Shown here: positions 11,907 through 22,778 of the stretch, in pieces | Numbering within the stretch: the first letter of the stretch is position 1 | How the letters are laid out: every line of letters starts with the position of its first letter | Origin: Cepaea nemoralis | Taxonomy: Eukaryota; Mollusca; Gastropoda; Stylommatophora; Helicidae | Direction of reading: 5' to 3' | Length of the DNA: 64,000 nt | NCBI GenBank assembly: GCA_014155875.1 | Contig: JACEFZ010001381.1 | Coordinates: 793,001 to 857,000, forward strand | Program-made: the position numbers and the translations under genes | The notes under the pieces: generated by a model | Database searches by the model: none | Seen by the model: the letters and a program-made list of their open reading frames with translations, nothing else | What the model was told of the DNA's origin: nothing

Positions 11907-12419
11907 AACTTGTATTCCATAGTGTGAATTTAAAGGATTATGTGTCCCCGACTGTGGCAATATTTCCCAATCCCCGGTGACAATGACAGAAAATGTGCTG
12001 ATTTATTTGCTCCTATGGCTGGTTGCAGTAGTGGACAGAATATTCCTGGAGGTTATAGGCTCCTGTTGTGGTGGCTTAACTGTTGTTCCTGACAGTGGTA
12101 ATATCACCCAATCCGCTTCATTTTGCTCCTACAAAAGAAAAGCCTGATTGTCACTTTAGTATAATGTTTTTAAAATATTGGGTACTGGCGATCGTTTTAA
12201 TAAAATTGTGTACAGTATTTCTGTGTGGCAATCTCTGAGTCGAATACAACAAGATTAAAAAAAAAAACCCACTAAAAATGGAAGAGGGAGAGGAGGCCTG
12301 CCAATTTAAGTTATTTAGAAAGAGGTGTCGAGGAGTTGTAGACATTTGGGAATTAAAAGGGAGATGTAGATTTTGGAGAAATACAAATACACTAATAATA
12401 ATAATGTATGCTAGTTTAG

Positions 12420-12519
12420 CTAGTGAGTGAGTGAGTGAGTGAGTCAGTTAGTTAAGTTTAATCAGTTTAGTTTAGTTAGTAGTCGTAGCAGCAGCAGCAG
12501 CAGCATCAGCAGTAGTCGT

Positions 12520-12560
<41 letters not shown>

Positions 12561-12563
12561 AAT
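12420..12563. repeat. GTGA and GCA/GTA simple repeats
   Basis: A short GTGA run near 12423-12443 is followed by a GCA/GTA trinucleotide tract at about 12487-12560. Confidence 0.9.
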
Positions 12564-12599
12564 ACGTTGTTATAGAAATAGTAAAACATAAATGGTGGC

Positions 12600-12892
12600 A
12601 ATAATCCAAAGAATGACAACAACAGTGAATATACGGTAAGACCAAATGGAGGACACTCAGAACCCTTAAAAATAAGATCCGGAGTATGACAAGGTTGTGT
12701 CATGTTCCCCTCTTGTTCATAACCCATATAGACAGTATATGTAAAGAAACCAGCCAAACAGAGACCGTAACAACACCGCATTACGAACAGAACACAGAAG
12801 AAGAATCAACGGAGAATTACGCCATTAAAGAATTCTTTTTTCGGACGATCAAACACTAATAGCAAAATCAGAAGCAGAATTACAAGTCCACA
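12600..12892 (+). pseudogene. LINE reverse transcriptase relic, 5' part
   Basis: Degenerate plus-strand RT. KIRSGV is followed by a remnant of the QGC..PLLFN motif, and later DDQTLIAKSEAELQ corresponds to the residues after the catalytic YADD. Stops and shifts are frequent. The relic is split by a mariner at the TA dinucleotide 12893-12894 and resumes at 14877. Confidence 0.7.
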
Positions 12893-13052
12893 TACAAGGG
12901 GCTTCTCATAAGTCTTTAGCCTGACCATGAAGGAGTAGGCGGAGAAAACTGAAATTTGGTACAGTGCTTATTCCTTCTCAATGTAGCCACCACTTGAGTT
13001 TATGCATTTCTGCCATCTCTGCGTGACCTTGAAAAGACCAGAATAAAACAAC

Positions 13053-13548
13053 CTATTTTTTCGAACTAAACCAGTTATTACAAGCCAGTCTGTCACTGTC
13101 AAAACGATTTCCTTTCAGATGTATTTTTTTAAGATTTAGGAAAAGAAAAAAGTCCGATGGAGCCAAATCTGGAGAATATGGTGGCTGTGGAAGAATTTCG
13201 ATATTCAAATGGTTGGCAGTTTGCAGCACAAGCCGTGCTTTATGGGAGGGCGCGTTGTCGTGAAGCAAAGACAGAATTTGCGTACGCGCTATCCCTCGTT
13301 TTCTGGTCACAGTCTTTCTTAGTTTGATAAAGAGATCTGCATAGTACTGCTCATTAACCGTGCCATGAAGCACGTAATCTTCCAATATGACACCTTTGAC
13401 GTCCTAAAAACAGTCAGCATCACTTTTTTGTGCAGATTTTTGTGCTCTTGGCTTGACATGTGCTAGCGAACCCGGGGTTTTCTACTGCATGCCGGCAAGT
13501 TTGGATTCTGGGTCATAATTGTAAATCCAAGTCTCATCTACCATCACA
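13053..13548 (-). pseudogene. mariner transposase, catalytic half
   Basis: Minus strand. VDETWIYNYDPESK holds the first catalytic aspartate (about 13495-13545). It is followed after breaks by SLLHDNAPSHKA (second aspartate) and the mariner signature PPYSPDLAPSDFFLF. A frame break separates the two parts. A basic C-terminal tail continues to about 13053. Confidence 0.88.
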
Positions 13549-13735
13549 TGTTTTTTTTTTTTTTTTTTCTTCTTCTTCTTCTTCTTCTTCTTCTTCTTCT
13601 TCTTCTTCTTCTTCTTCTTCGTTCATCCGGAGTTTTTTTCCCGGACGTGATGGCGTTGTGCCTGTTTACAGCAGAGCTGCGTTCTTGCGCCGTTAGGCCG
13701 ACACATCCGACTTCTGCGGGCATTTGTTGACCGGG
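13549..13735 (-). mobile_element. GAA-tailed repeat (family F), copy 2, inside the mariner
   Basis: This is the reverse complement of the 3' part at 11571-11683, with a TTC run at 13570-13620 as the tail. It interrupts the transposase immediately before the first catalytic motif. Similarity to copy 1 may extend weakly to about 13800; sequence from there to 13990 is unassigned. Confidence 0.75.
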
Positions 13736-13989
13736 TTAACCTTCCCGGGGTTTAGTAAGACATTTGACTCTCCCTGTTGTGGTGGTATTCTCCCATAAAA
13801 GCTGGCCCATTTAGAACAGCCGAAGACATAACGGTCAGCCCTCAAGGGAAGGCAGGGGCAGATCATGGACATTTCCCGCCATCTAAGGAGGCTTCCATAA
13901 TTGCAGAGCCGACACATTGTGCTCTGGTACTGGGCTCACCAAAGGAATCGTCACGTCCTGCACATGGCTGCTTAGCCTCACTTCCGTAT

Positions 13990-14470
13990 ATTGGGCCCTC
14001 CGTTCACCACAGGCTGTTCCTCCGGAAACCAGAAGAATGCAGTCTGCAGAAAACATCCACACAGTGAGCTTTCGATTCGGACTTTCCACGTAATTGATTT
14101 GCTATCCAAGCAATATTCTATTTCGTACCACTGGGACACTTTTTCCACCTTTGATGACACCCACATAGTGAGCTTTCGATTCGGACTTTCCACGTAATGG
14201 ATTTTATATCCAAGCAATATTCCATTTAACATTCTTTCATCCCCCACATTGTTGAGTAACTGGCCACAGCAATCAACCCTTGTTTGTTTATGCTCACATG
14301 CCAGCAGGCACGGAACCCAGAGGGCACACACTTTTCTCATGTTCAGTTTGTTGTGCAAAATTCTAAGAACAGTACTCTTACTCAGTTTTGCTGAACCCGA
14401 TATCTCTGCAATTGTCATTTTCCTATCCTGTCTATGATTTTCTTCTCTTTTGCAGCATTTGCATCATTGC
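13990..14470 (-). pseudogene. mariner transposase, DNA-binding half, with internal duplication
   Basis: Minus strand. TIAEISGSAKLSKSTVLRIL is a helix-turn-helix, followed by LNMRKVCALWVPCLL, the conserved mariner linker. A segment of roughly 104 bp is duplicated inside it: AGCTTTCGATTCGGACTTTC occurs at about 14066 and 14169. The frame is not continuous with the catalytic half. Confidence 0.8.
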
Positions 14471-14876
14471 ACTCTGAGGACGGTCGTCCTGATCTTGGCA
14501 GATCAGCAGCTTGGGAACGGCCACACTTAAACTGCAAACACCAATTTTTTTACTGAAGCATACGAAGGACAGACTTCCTGAAACACTGACTCCATCTCCC
14601 TGTGTATTTATGTAGGTGTTTTTCCCTGTAACATCAAAAGTGTTATCACAGTCCTGGCGTAACAGTCCTATCTATTGTTCTGACAAACTGTTGGATGTGC
14701 AGATCTGGTCAGTAGGGTGTGTTGTGCATGCAGCGTATCGGAAAAATAAGTTGTGGAGGGAAATTCATAATTCATATGTCCATTACAAATTGAATGAGCT
14801 ATACATGTGCCAAATTTCAATTTTCTCCGCCTACTCCTTCATGGTCAGGCTAAAGACTTATGAGCAGCCCCTTGTA

Positions 14877-15400
14877 AATATTCTAAACGAAGTGTGTAAG
14901 GAGCACAACATGAAAATCAACATCAGGGGGTTCTTAGCAAAAGCTAATGGTCGATCTTCCTACCAACTCTATGCTACCGATGGACAATGACAGAAAGAGA
15001 GAACATAAAAATCACAACAGAAATGAGGTTCCTGATAAGAATACTCAATGTATCAAAAGAGAGAACATCAGAAATTAAGAAATCAGGATTAAAGTGGGGG
15101 TTATAGCAGTGCTAGATTTCATTAGAAAACATTAAGTTAATTGATGTGGCCATATAATTAGGCTACCAACTAACAGTATACCACAAAAAGCAATGATGTA
15201 CAGAACAAGCGGAACCAGAAGAAGAGGCCGATCATGTAAAAGATGGACAGAGTGAATAACATAATTCATGGAAATAGCGATATATGAAGCCCATAAACAG
15301 GCACTCTCCAGCTGTTTATGCTTCACCTCGACAACGCAAGGTAGAAGAAGAACAATTTTAGATGAGACGATGAATACTAAGAATGATTGAAGACAATGAG
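14877..15400 (+). pseudogene. LINE reverse transcriptase relic, 3' part
   Basis: It resumes the RT interrupted by the mariner: ILNEVCKEHNMKINI is the segment after motif C. Further along, EMRFLIRILNVSKERTS and a GTRRRGRS-K-RW tail region are typical of LINE C-termini. Stops are frequent. The related tail at 44772-44987 lies in opposite orientation. Confidence 0.65.
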
Positions 15401-15499
15401 ACACATTGGGACTATGTAACTATCTGTGAAAGTCTCTTTTTGAACAATACCGCTATAAGTCAGGTGGGGAGCCTGATGATAGTGCACGCTTTACACAGG

Positions 15500-15890
15500 T
15501 CCGGACACTTGTGATTGACAGATGTGCGCGCCCTCATGGTCCGGGCTCGTACAAGGCCCTCACCTGTGGGACATGGCTGAACGCCTCTAAGCCGGGTCCC
15601 TTGGGTGTCAGGGTCTGGCCATAACTCGCCACCGGCTCGTGGTGGTGAGGTCTCGGTGGATTGACGCTGAGCCGCCAGCGTCTGCAGCCTACCTTGTGCC
15701 AGACGTATTGGTTACCCATTCCTCTGGAATACACAAGACTAGGCCGAGGGAGGGGTCATGTCGTTTGGGCATCACATGATCTCTGAAGCTCTGCCCAGAC
15801 ATTGTGATGGAATATTGGCCACATTCCACTCACATACTTTGGTCTGTCAAGACTGCAAGGTGTCTACTTACTTACTTATATTGTTAAGTG
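15500..15890 (+). repeat. GC-rich dispersed repeat with CTTA tail
   Basis: A locally GC-rich block (for example CTAAGCCGGGTCCCTTGGGT, GCCGCCAGCGTCTGCAG) ends in a CTTACTTACTTA run, a SINE-like layout. It shows patchy resemblance to the minus strand of 17096-17437. No coding function is supported. Confidence 0.4.
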
Positions 15891-16400
15891 GGAATTTCGA
15901 TAGGAGTGCGATTTTGCTTAATTTGTGAATAGTTGGCAAATTTTCTGCTGAAACTGTGTGATAATATGTCTGAGCGTATTGTGTACTGATTGTGAGTTGC
16001 TGAGTTTCGGCTGTACCATATTAGGTGTCTGTATTCTGCTAATGCTACAAGCAGTTTTGTGTATTTGTCTTTTGAGGTTGTAGGTGTTGTGTTAAGGAAG
16101 ATTGCCTTGAATATGTCCGTTTTCTTGTTTGTGTTTCTATTAGTATATTAGTAGTTGTAGTGCTATCTGTGTAGTTGTGATTGCTGGACATATGTAGGAA
16201 ATGCGTTCTTCTGTTTTTCGTATGTCATGTCTGCATAGTTAACATTGTGCTATTTGCTGGGATTTCTAAATCTGTCTCTATTTTTTTTTAAACCCGTATT
16301 TCGTACAAACCAATGTGTATTTATTATGTACAATACATATTTTCCTTTACATTTGCGAATATAACAAATACATTCATATAGACATGACACTATTTTAATT
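15891..16400. other. AT-rich stretch, no gene recognised
   Basis: No exon-like segment, known repeat or transposon end was recognised. Confidence 0.4.
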
Positions 16401-16705
16401 TTGCGCTAGCTCGCTTTGAACTCAGGCGTAGTCCATAATGGCCTACTACTGGGTGTATTTTTAATGAACGTGCAGTGGTTTAAAATATTACAGGTCCAAG
16501 TTTTGTATTTACCTATTATGTTGCATGAACTTTACAGAGGGTGAATACAAATCTTGGACCGGCAAATATTTTCAAACACTGCACAGTCATTAAAAATACA
16601 CCCCATACTTCTAGTTCACTTGGCTGATTATTTAGAGTGGATTCGCTTTCCCTATTACCAGCGTCCTTCGTCTTCAGGCAAACCCACTCCGACTTCAGAG
16701 GTACG
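16401..16705 (-). mobile_element. tRNA-headed SINE (family B), copy 1, split by a MITE
   Basis: Minus-strand SINE tail and body (CTCGCTTTGAACTCAGGCGT on plus; then CCCACTCCGACTTCAGAGGT) shared with copies at 27636, 31600, 39973 and 53129. The body is interrupted at a TA dinucleotide by the MITE 16449-16605; outside it the SINE sequence rejoins as in the uninterrupted copies. The tRNA-like head is missing here. Confidence 0.75.
16449..16605. mobile_element. Tc1/mariner-like MITE, 157 bp
   Basis: It is almost entirely a pair of inverted arms: about 58 bp at the left (GGGTGTATTTTTAATGA) complement the right (TCATTAAAAATACACCCC). TA flanks both ends (16447-16448, 16606-16607). A partial second copy is at 26518-26625. 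It has no coding capacity and would be mobilised in trans. Confidence 0.88.
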
Positions 16706-17095
16706 GGATAATAATACATCCATGGCATGGTACAATTACCCACACACTGCTTGATGTTGATGGTGGTGGAATGTTCATCTGCTCACAAGCATACTAAATT
16801 CTTTTAATAGAAATTCTTTCATACACCAAGTATTCTTGTGCACACCTACTTTTATTTAAACAAGTTTAACTGTATCACTGAATGGATCATACATTAAACA
16901 TTGCAGCTATATAGCGTCCCATTTTACAAAGTAAATATAACACAGGTATGTGTGCCGTTTGCTCTTAGAGTCTGGAGCTTCCCTTTGCATCATGTTTATG
17001 TGGAATCTTTCCATGTGATTTATTCTCTCCCTTTGCTGTGATGTTTTGTCCGTGATCGTTGTGTGGGTGGGTTATTGTAGATTGAGAATGAATGT

Positions 17096-17437
17096 GCTTG
17101 CTAGCTTGCTTGCTTGTGTTCGCTGGCTGTGATCTCCAGCGTGAAGTCCTGTATGTCGGATGAAGACATCCTGTTGTCTAACATCAGTGTGATGTCATAC
17201 AGGACCTGAGGTTTGCGTGAGTATGCGTTGTCCCATGTCTGACATATTGGTGTGCAGACTGGTGGTTCCTCGCCGTGCAGGCAGACACTCTCCGACGTCG
17301 GAGGAATCAACGATCCTACTGACTTCAGCCAGGACCCCGAAGGGACCTGTTGCCCAGGACGCTCGGCGAGGACACGTCAATAGGTCTTGGCCAGTATAGA
17401 ACCCAGCCCTGGTGCCTTGGAAACACCTCTACGTCCC
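17096..17437 (-). mobile_element. SINE-like insertion with 12-bp target duplication
   Basis: It is flanked by the direct repeat GAGAATGAATGT at 17084-17095 and 17438-17449. One end is a CTTG-rich run (a CAAG tail on the minus strand), suggesting retroposition in minus orientation. The interior is GC-rich. The caveat is that the target is itself repetitive, so part of the flanking identity could predate insertion. Confidence 0.6.
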
Positions 17438-17658
17438 GAGAATGAATGTATTGTTATTGTAGAATGGGAACGAATGTGTTTTTTATTTTAGATTGGACGA
17501 TGAATGTGTTAATTACTGTAGACTGAAGGGAAATAATCACAACGGTCATTGTTCGCTGGATGGAGATCGATGTACTGGCCATTGGAGATTACTGATAAAC
17601 ACATATTATGATTATTGTAGATGAAGGGAGTTTAATGTGTTGGTTATTTTTAGACTTA

Positions 17659-17890
17659 CAGTTGGTTGCATATCCTTTACAGGACGTCAAGTCAACCCTA
17701 GCATTTTTGGCTCTTTGTAATTTCTTGGCAAGTTTACTTTCAGTAATTTGCCATTGCATTATGAAAGACCGACACTCATACCATTGTATGAAAACCAACG
17801 CAAGGTGGTCTGCTGCCCGCAGCTGTGTTTCGAACACGGTATGCGGGATTACGAACTGAGTCGGTAACCCCTTCGCTACAGAGCCGGCGC
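17659..17890 (-). mobile_element. SINE family A, copy 1
   Basis: Minus copy of the window's commonest SINE. Conserved landmarks read in sense: a tRNA-like head with a box-B-like GCGTTCGAAACA, a centre AATGGCAAACTACTGAACGT, CTTGCCAAGA, and an end CGATGTCCTGTAAAGGATAT with an A tail. Here the order is reversed on plus. Confidence 0.85.
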
Positions 17891-18538
17891 TTGTTAGACT
17901 TAGGGAGGTTGAATGTATTGAATATTGTAGACTATATAAGAATGAATGTGCACCTAAATGTAGACTGGATAGAGATGGTTTGACAGGCTACCGTTGATTA
18001 AGATTACCCCGGATCGGAGGGAACGTGTATCAACCAGGCTATACCCCAGGCAGTTCAGGGAGCATATCGGAAACAGGTGACCGTCAGCAGATCCGCATAG
18101 TCGCCCAAGGTTCAGAGAAAAAAATGTCCGGGAGCATACACGGACAACATGATTGTCTGGGGAAATGTATTCTGGGAAACAAACTAATAGGTTTATTCCC
18201 GCTGAATTAATTATTTCTGGTTAACACCAACAACGTTGTTTTGAAGAAGGGTGATTTCGCTGAAGGGAACAGACTGGTGGTGAGATTAGCACTCCCAGAA
18301 TATGCCATGACATATGTCATATGTACTTGCCTTCGTCAAGCACACGCAGAGATCAGTACCCACGCGGGTTTACATTTCTAGACGAGAATAATCATGATGT
18401 CGCCATTCAACAACATTTTCCTACCTGAAGTAATGGACCTGTCAGTCAACATGTTTATCTGTCACGTCAAGGATATCCGGCACGAAGAATCCTCGGGTGA
18501 CGACGTCACACAACTAAATCCGTTGTATAACGGCAGAC

Positions 18539-18546
18539 TATAAAAT
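18539..18546 (+). promoter_or_regulatory. TATA box of the profilin-gene promoter (predicted)
   Basis: TATAAAAT lies 25 bases before a TTCAGTC initiator-like motif (A at 18564) and upstream of a segment ending in a perfect GTAAGT donor. The spacing is that of a metazoan core promoter. Prediction from sequence only. Confidence 0.6.
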
Positions 18547-18563
18547 GAACCGACAGCGCGTTC

Positions 18564-18723
18564 AGTCAGCTAATTCTGCGCCGTGTTATGCTCCCTGCGG
18601 TGAAAGCTCAGTTGTTCTTTCACTGAGATAACACCCATACATTCAACTACATTGAGTCTGCGAACAATACAACCGTTGATTCAGCTGCTTTCCTAGTCAC
18701 ATTTTCAGTGCGAAATCTCTTTG
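18564..18723 (+). other. Predicted non-coding first exon of the profilin gene
   Basis: The segment runs from the initiator to TTTG followed by GTAAGT at 18724-18729. It contains a short upstream ORF beginning ATGCTCCCTGCG and stopping after 12 codons. The next supported acceptor on this strand is at 22305, giving an intron of about 3.6 kb. Linkage of this exon to the profilin frame is inferred from strand, order and splice signals. Confidence 0.5.
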
Positions 18724-19213
18724 GTAAGTATAGTTATTCCATCTAAGTTACGGATTGATGTTAGCAAACATTCTACTCCATGAACTGCACGTATTGAAGT
18801 CGTGAGCGAGCCAACATTTGACTATCGTGCACGACAGAACGTAACATCATGGCAAGAGAGGGACTATTGTGTACGGAGTCAAAAACTATATGCACATGCT
18901 AGCATAGTTAGGATGAAACACTGGCTCAAATAATCATTTACGGTTTAGACAGAGACAATATGTCACCCCACTATACGGATTATGAGGTACTGTTAACTGA
19001 TTCAGTTCCAAACACAAAGAGGGTTGGAACCAAACAAGGTACACAATCACATGAACAAGTATTATAATGTAAATGTCCGTTCACTGAGCACTGAAATTGT
19101 GGAAGATAACCACGAAACAAAACGAATAAGACCATAGCCCTGGTATAGAGACATATCGTCCTGCCAAATGGAAGGTCACATTTGGCAATATATTATCCTT
19201 CAGCACTGAACCA

Positions 19214-19450
19214 GTGCCGGCTCCGTGGAAAAGGTGTTACAGACGCAGCTCGTAATCTTGTATACCCGCGTTCGAAACACAGCTGTGTAGGATTTGGCAG
19301 CAGACCGCCCTGCGTTGATTTTTACAAAATGGTATGGGTGCCGGTCGTTCAGAAACACTGGCAAACTACTGAACGTAAACATGCCAAGAGATAAGGACAG
19401 CAACAAATGCTGATGTTGACCGCCACGTCCTGTAAAGGCTGTACAACTAA
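19214..19450 (+). mobile_element. SINE family A, copy 2
   Basis: Plus copy with head GTGCCGGCTCCGTGGAAAAG, box-B-like CGCGTTCGAAACACAGCTG, centre GGCAAACTACTGAACGTAAA and end CCACGTCCTGTAAAGG. It lies in the predicted profilin intron. Confidence 0.85.
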
Positions 19451-20001
19451 CTTTAACTGAACCAGTCAATAAACAGAAGAAGCTTGCTACAGTGACTGAA
19501 GACAACACTATTATACTAATTACCCCTCCCTTATGGCTTGCTCCAGCAAGATCACTACCATCTTAGCCTGTTACAAACTTAAGGACCTTTTATGCTCCTT
19601 AAGGAGCACTGGGCGTATGGTGTTAGACCCATATTTTTATACAGAAATCAGCGTTCGTCATACACCGCAAGGTAATATATTGGCAGTAAATGACAGTGAC
19701 AGTTTGGCAGTTGGGTGATGCTGGGCCTGATGGTTTAGGGTGATGGCTACCATCTCATAAAGCTATAATTCTCAAGACAGAAGAAATTCAAACAGGAGTA
19801 GAATATACCGCAATCATTTGGAGACTACGTCCTGCATTTACACAAACTAATGGATCACACGAAATAGAATAAATCTAACTCCTTGCAGCTATGTGGGCAG
19901 GAGTAACGATGAGAGCAGCGCGGGAAATACACAGCTATGTTTACATTTGTCAAACAGAGACACCTGTAGTAAGTGTGTCCTCCATGTACAACTATAGGAA
20001 G

Positions 20002-20106
<105 letters not shown>

Positions 20107-21459
20107 TTCTGCCTGTATTTAACCGCTAAACGTGATAAGAAAACATTCATATAAGGATAAGGACAAACATTACAGAGGACAAAAAGCGAGGTAATCTAGT
20201 CTTGTAATATAATATCAACGGTTCGAATTCTGTGGATATATTGTAACAACTTTTAACTTAAGGTTTCACATCAGAAGCAGCAGAAATACAGATATGCGCT
20301 TAGAGAAAAAGATGCTGAGATTTGTGCCACACAGAAACATCTGTATATAGGAGATGTCTTCAACAAACATATTTACCAACGCCATACGACACCGAATATA
20401 AGGAATATAAGGAGAACGCGCGGGAAATGGAATGATAGAAACAATAGGGTGAGTGTAAGGGACATGGCAAATAGTGAATAAATAAAGCCTTACAATGATT
20501 AAAGACAATGGAAACAAAACACCATGAATAAATGGGAAAAGACAAATGGCAAATATAGAAATACAAACAAAATAGACAAGACAATTGGCAAATAAAGAAA
20601 CGTAACAAGCTAGAAATGAACAGAGAATTACAGAACGAGTTCAAAGTTGAACAAACTAGCGTGGGAACTTGCACTGACACACTGCCATTCTGAAAGCCGT
20701 GCTAGAGAGTCAGGAGAATATAACGGTTTCACTGGACAGATGACATGGCCTCGGACGACTTTCTTGGTGAACGTGGCAGCTGAACTGGTGTGAGGAAATG
20801 GACAGAAATTACACGAATGATTTATTAGACAGCTTCCCGGCAGAGTAGGCAGCTGCCTTCTTATTAGGTCAGTTGATTGTTATCAGCTGTAGGTTGGTTG
20901 ATTGGTTGGTTGCTTGGCTGGATGTTTGTGAATTTTATGGTAGACTGTGAGTTTTGACTTCTAATATCTTACCTATTGAATTATAACTATTGAACATGAG
21001 AACTAATATGTGAAATACTATTGTATTTTCTGTCTGAGAACTGGAAAGTTTTCAATTGTAGTTAGTGCATTCGCCTGCCAGCACAGCGATAGGCCTATCG
21101 GGTTCAATACTCAGTAATGGTTGAGTGAAATGTTTACCATAATTAAAACTTTGAATCTTATAATGCTTGCCGTGTGACGTTGGTCATCATGTCTGTCCAC
21201 AGCCTTCTATCTCGTGTATTGTTTATCATTTCTGATACAAATGTTCATCCACGCCAGACTTCCAGCATCCTTTCTCTTCTCTCTCCTGTCCCAGCTTTCC
21301 CGTTGTTACGACGGACGCATGCTTTCCTCGTGATTAAACTGCTATCAGAATTGTGGGAAAGAAAAGGGGGACCCCTTCTAGTATTGTTCGTTCGGACACT
21401 GAAAACATATCTTTCCAATTTGCCTCGTGACCTGAAAGGATTAGTTTGTCGTTGTTGTT

Positions 21460-21718
21460 GTTTTCTTCTTCTTCTTCTTCTTCTTCTTCTTCTTCTTCTT
21501 CTTCTTCTTCTTCTTCTTCTTCTTCTTCTTCTTCTTCTTCTTCTTGTTCTTCTTGTTCTTCTTCTTGTTCTTCTTCTTGTTCTTCTTCTTCTTCTTGTTC
21601 TTGTTCTTCTTGTTCTTCTTCTTCTTGTTGTTGTTCTTGTTGTTCTTCTTCTTCTTCTTCTTCTTCTTCTTCTTCTTCTTCTTCTTCTTCTTCTTCTTCT
21701 TCTGCTGCTGCTGCTGCC
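21460..21718. repeat. Long (TTC)n tract with TTG and TGC interruptions
   Basis: About 250 bp of TTC with interspersed TTG, ending in TGC repeats. Purine and pyrimidine are separated by strand over most of its length. The open frames it creates in several frames (poly-Leu, poly-Ser, poly-Phe; poly-Glu and poly-Lys on minus) are artefacts. Confidence 0.97.
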
Positions 21719-22305
21719 ATGTCACTAGCAGACATCGGCGATCATAACTCTCCAAACCTTTGTGTCATTTGATACTTTAACGGAGTTATCGTTGCTTTAA
21801 TTAATAAGTGTTGCCCAACTGTTTAAGCGCTCATATACATCTTTGTCCATACTCCTCTGCATGCTTTGTCTAGTATTTTTACACATAAACCTACTTTCTA
21901 CCTCTAAACCTCTACTGTACCCGAATATTCTTCCCAAAACCAACATCTCCACTACCTTCAGGTTCTTAACCATTGAATTATTCATTGTAGAGCACAAAAA
22001 CAAACACTACAAACATATTTTCAGCAAATGGATTTTTGTACTTGTGATATTTTTGTTTTTCACGATGTTGTCCATTCTTGTACACGAATCATCGGAGATG
22101 CCGATTGTTTTCTTTATCTCCGTGTCACATCTTCCGTGACTGTTCAGCCTGCTATTGAAAACCACTGAACTATTTGATTTTTATGAGAATAATATATTGT
22201 CATATTTTAGAACCCTATTAATTAGTATCATGTGGCCACAGTTGTGGCCGATGTTTCATTATGCATTGTCAATTTAACATCATGTACATTTATTTATTTC
22301 AACAG

Positions 22306-22348
22306 ATAGAAGAAATAGCTGAACTCTTGACGCTGCAAACAACCAGCC
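22306..22348 (+). other. 5' untranslated part of profilin exon 2
   Basis: A pyrimidine-rich TTTATTTATTTCAACAG acceptor ends at 22305. The 43 bases after it lead to the start codon in the context AACCAGCCATG. Confidence 0.65.
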
Positions 22349-22750
22349 ATGCTGTTTCGTTCACTTATTAATCGTCTGCTGACACGTGGCAAAGTGGAGA
22401 GTGTGGCCATACTAGACCTTGACGGAAACATTCTGATACGCACGGAAAACCTAGATTTGTCGCAGCGTGACGTTCACTCCATTCTCAGTGCCCTCAAGGC
22501 AGGAGAAAGCATCAATGTCCCCATCAGCCTGATGAAGATTCCCATCAGAGACACGACCTTCACGTGCATGCGTCAAGCTGCTTCCAAGGGCTTGCCTGGC
22601 CCATTAGTAGGAAGAGCAGATAACCTCATGTTTGCTGCCGTGAAAACAAGTAAATGTGTAGTGATCGGGTTCTCGGACCTAGAATCGCCCGGCTCCTGCA
22701 TCTATGAAATCAGTGAAATGGGCCGAGTCCTTGAGCTTAGAAGTCACTGA
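22349..22750 (+). CDS. Divergent profilin (133 aa)
   Basis: A complete 133-codon frame with ordinary codon use and no repeats, within the usual profilin length of about 125-140. Profilins bind G-actin and poly-proline ligands in the cytoplasm and control filament growth. Seen: KVESVAILDLDGNIL (first beta strands), DLSQRDVHSILSALK (the middle helix), TFTCMRQAA, then AAVKTSKCVVIGFSD and a closing helix ISEMGRVLEL. The pattern of strands and helices resembles profilin-4-like proteins. The N-terminal tryptophan region typical of classical profilins is replaced (LFRSLINRLL), so poly-proline binding may be weak. The start is the first ATG after a good acceptor. The coding part lies in one exon. Confidence 0.85.
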   Translation: MLFRSLINRLLTRGKVESVAILDLDGNILIRTENLDLSQRDVHSILSALKAGESINVPISLMKIPIRDTTFTCMRQAASKGLPGPLVGRADNLMFAAVKTSKCVVIGFSDLESPGSCIYEISEMGRVLELRSH

Positions 22751-22778
22751 AACATTTAAATTAATATTAGACATGAAA

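Larger units (their letters stand above)
12895..14874 (-). mobile_element. mariner-type DNA transposon with 69-bp terminal inverted repeats
   Basis: The ends 12895-12963 and 14806-14874 are inverted copies of each other with only a few mismatches (outer bases CAAGGGGCTKCTCATAAGTC). TA dinucleotides flank both ends (12893-12894 and 14875-14876), the standard target duplication of Tc1/mariner elements. The interior holds a minus-strand transposase relic and a later insertion. The element landed inside an RT pseudogene whose reading resumes on the other side. Confidence 0.92.
17078..17970. repeat. Degenerate tandem repeat (roughly 35-45 bp) interrupted by two insertions
   Basis: Variants of ATTGTAGATTG...GAATGAATGTGTT recur between 17078 and 17970. 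They are split by the element at 17096-17437 and by a family A SINE at 17659-17890. The array is older than both insertions. Confidence 0.6.

Noticed and set aside
21334..21755. Poly-glutamate, poly-lysine, poly-serine and poly-leucine frames
   Set aside because: Products of the TTC tract in all frames.
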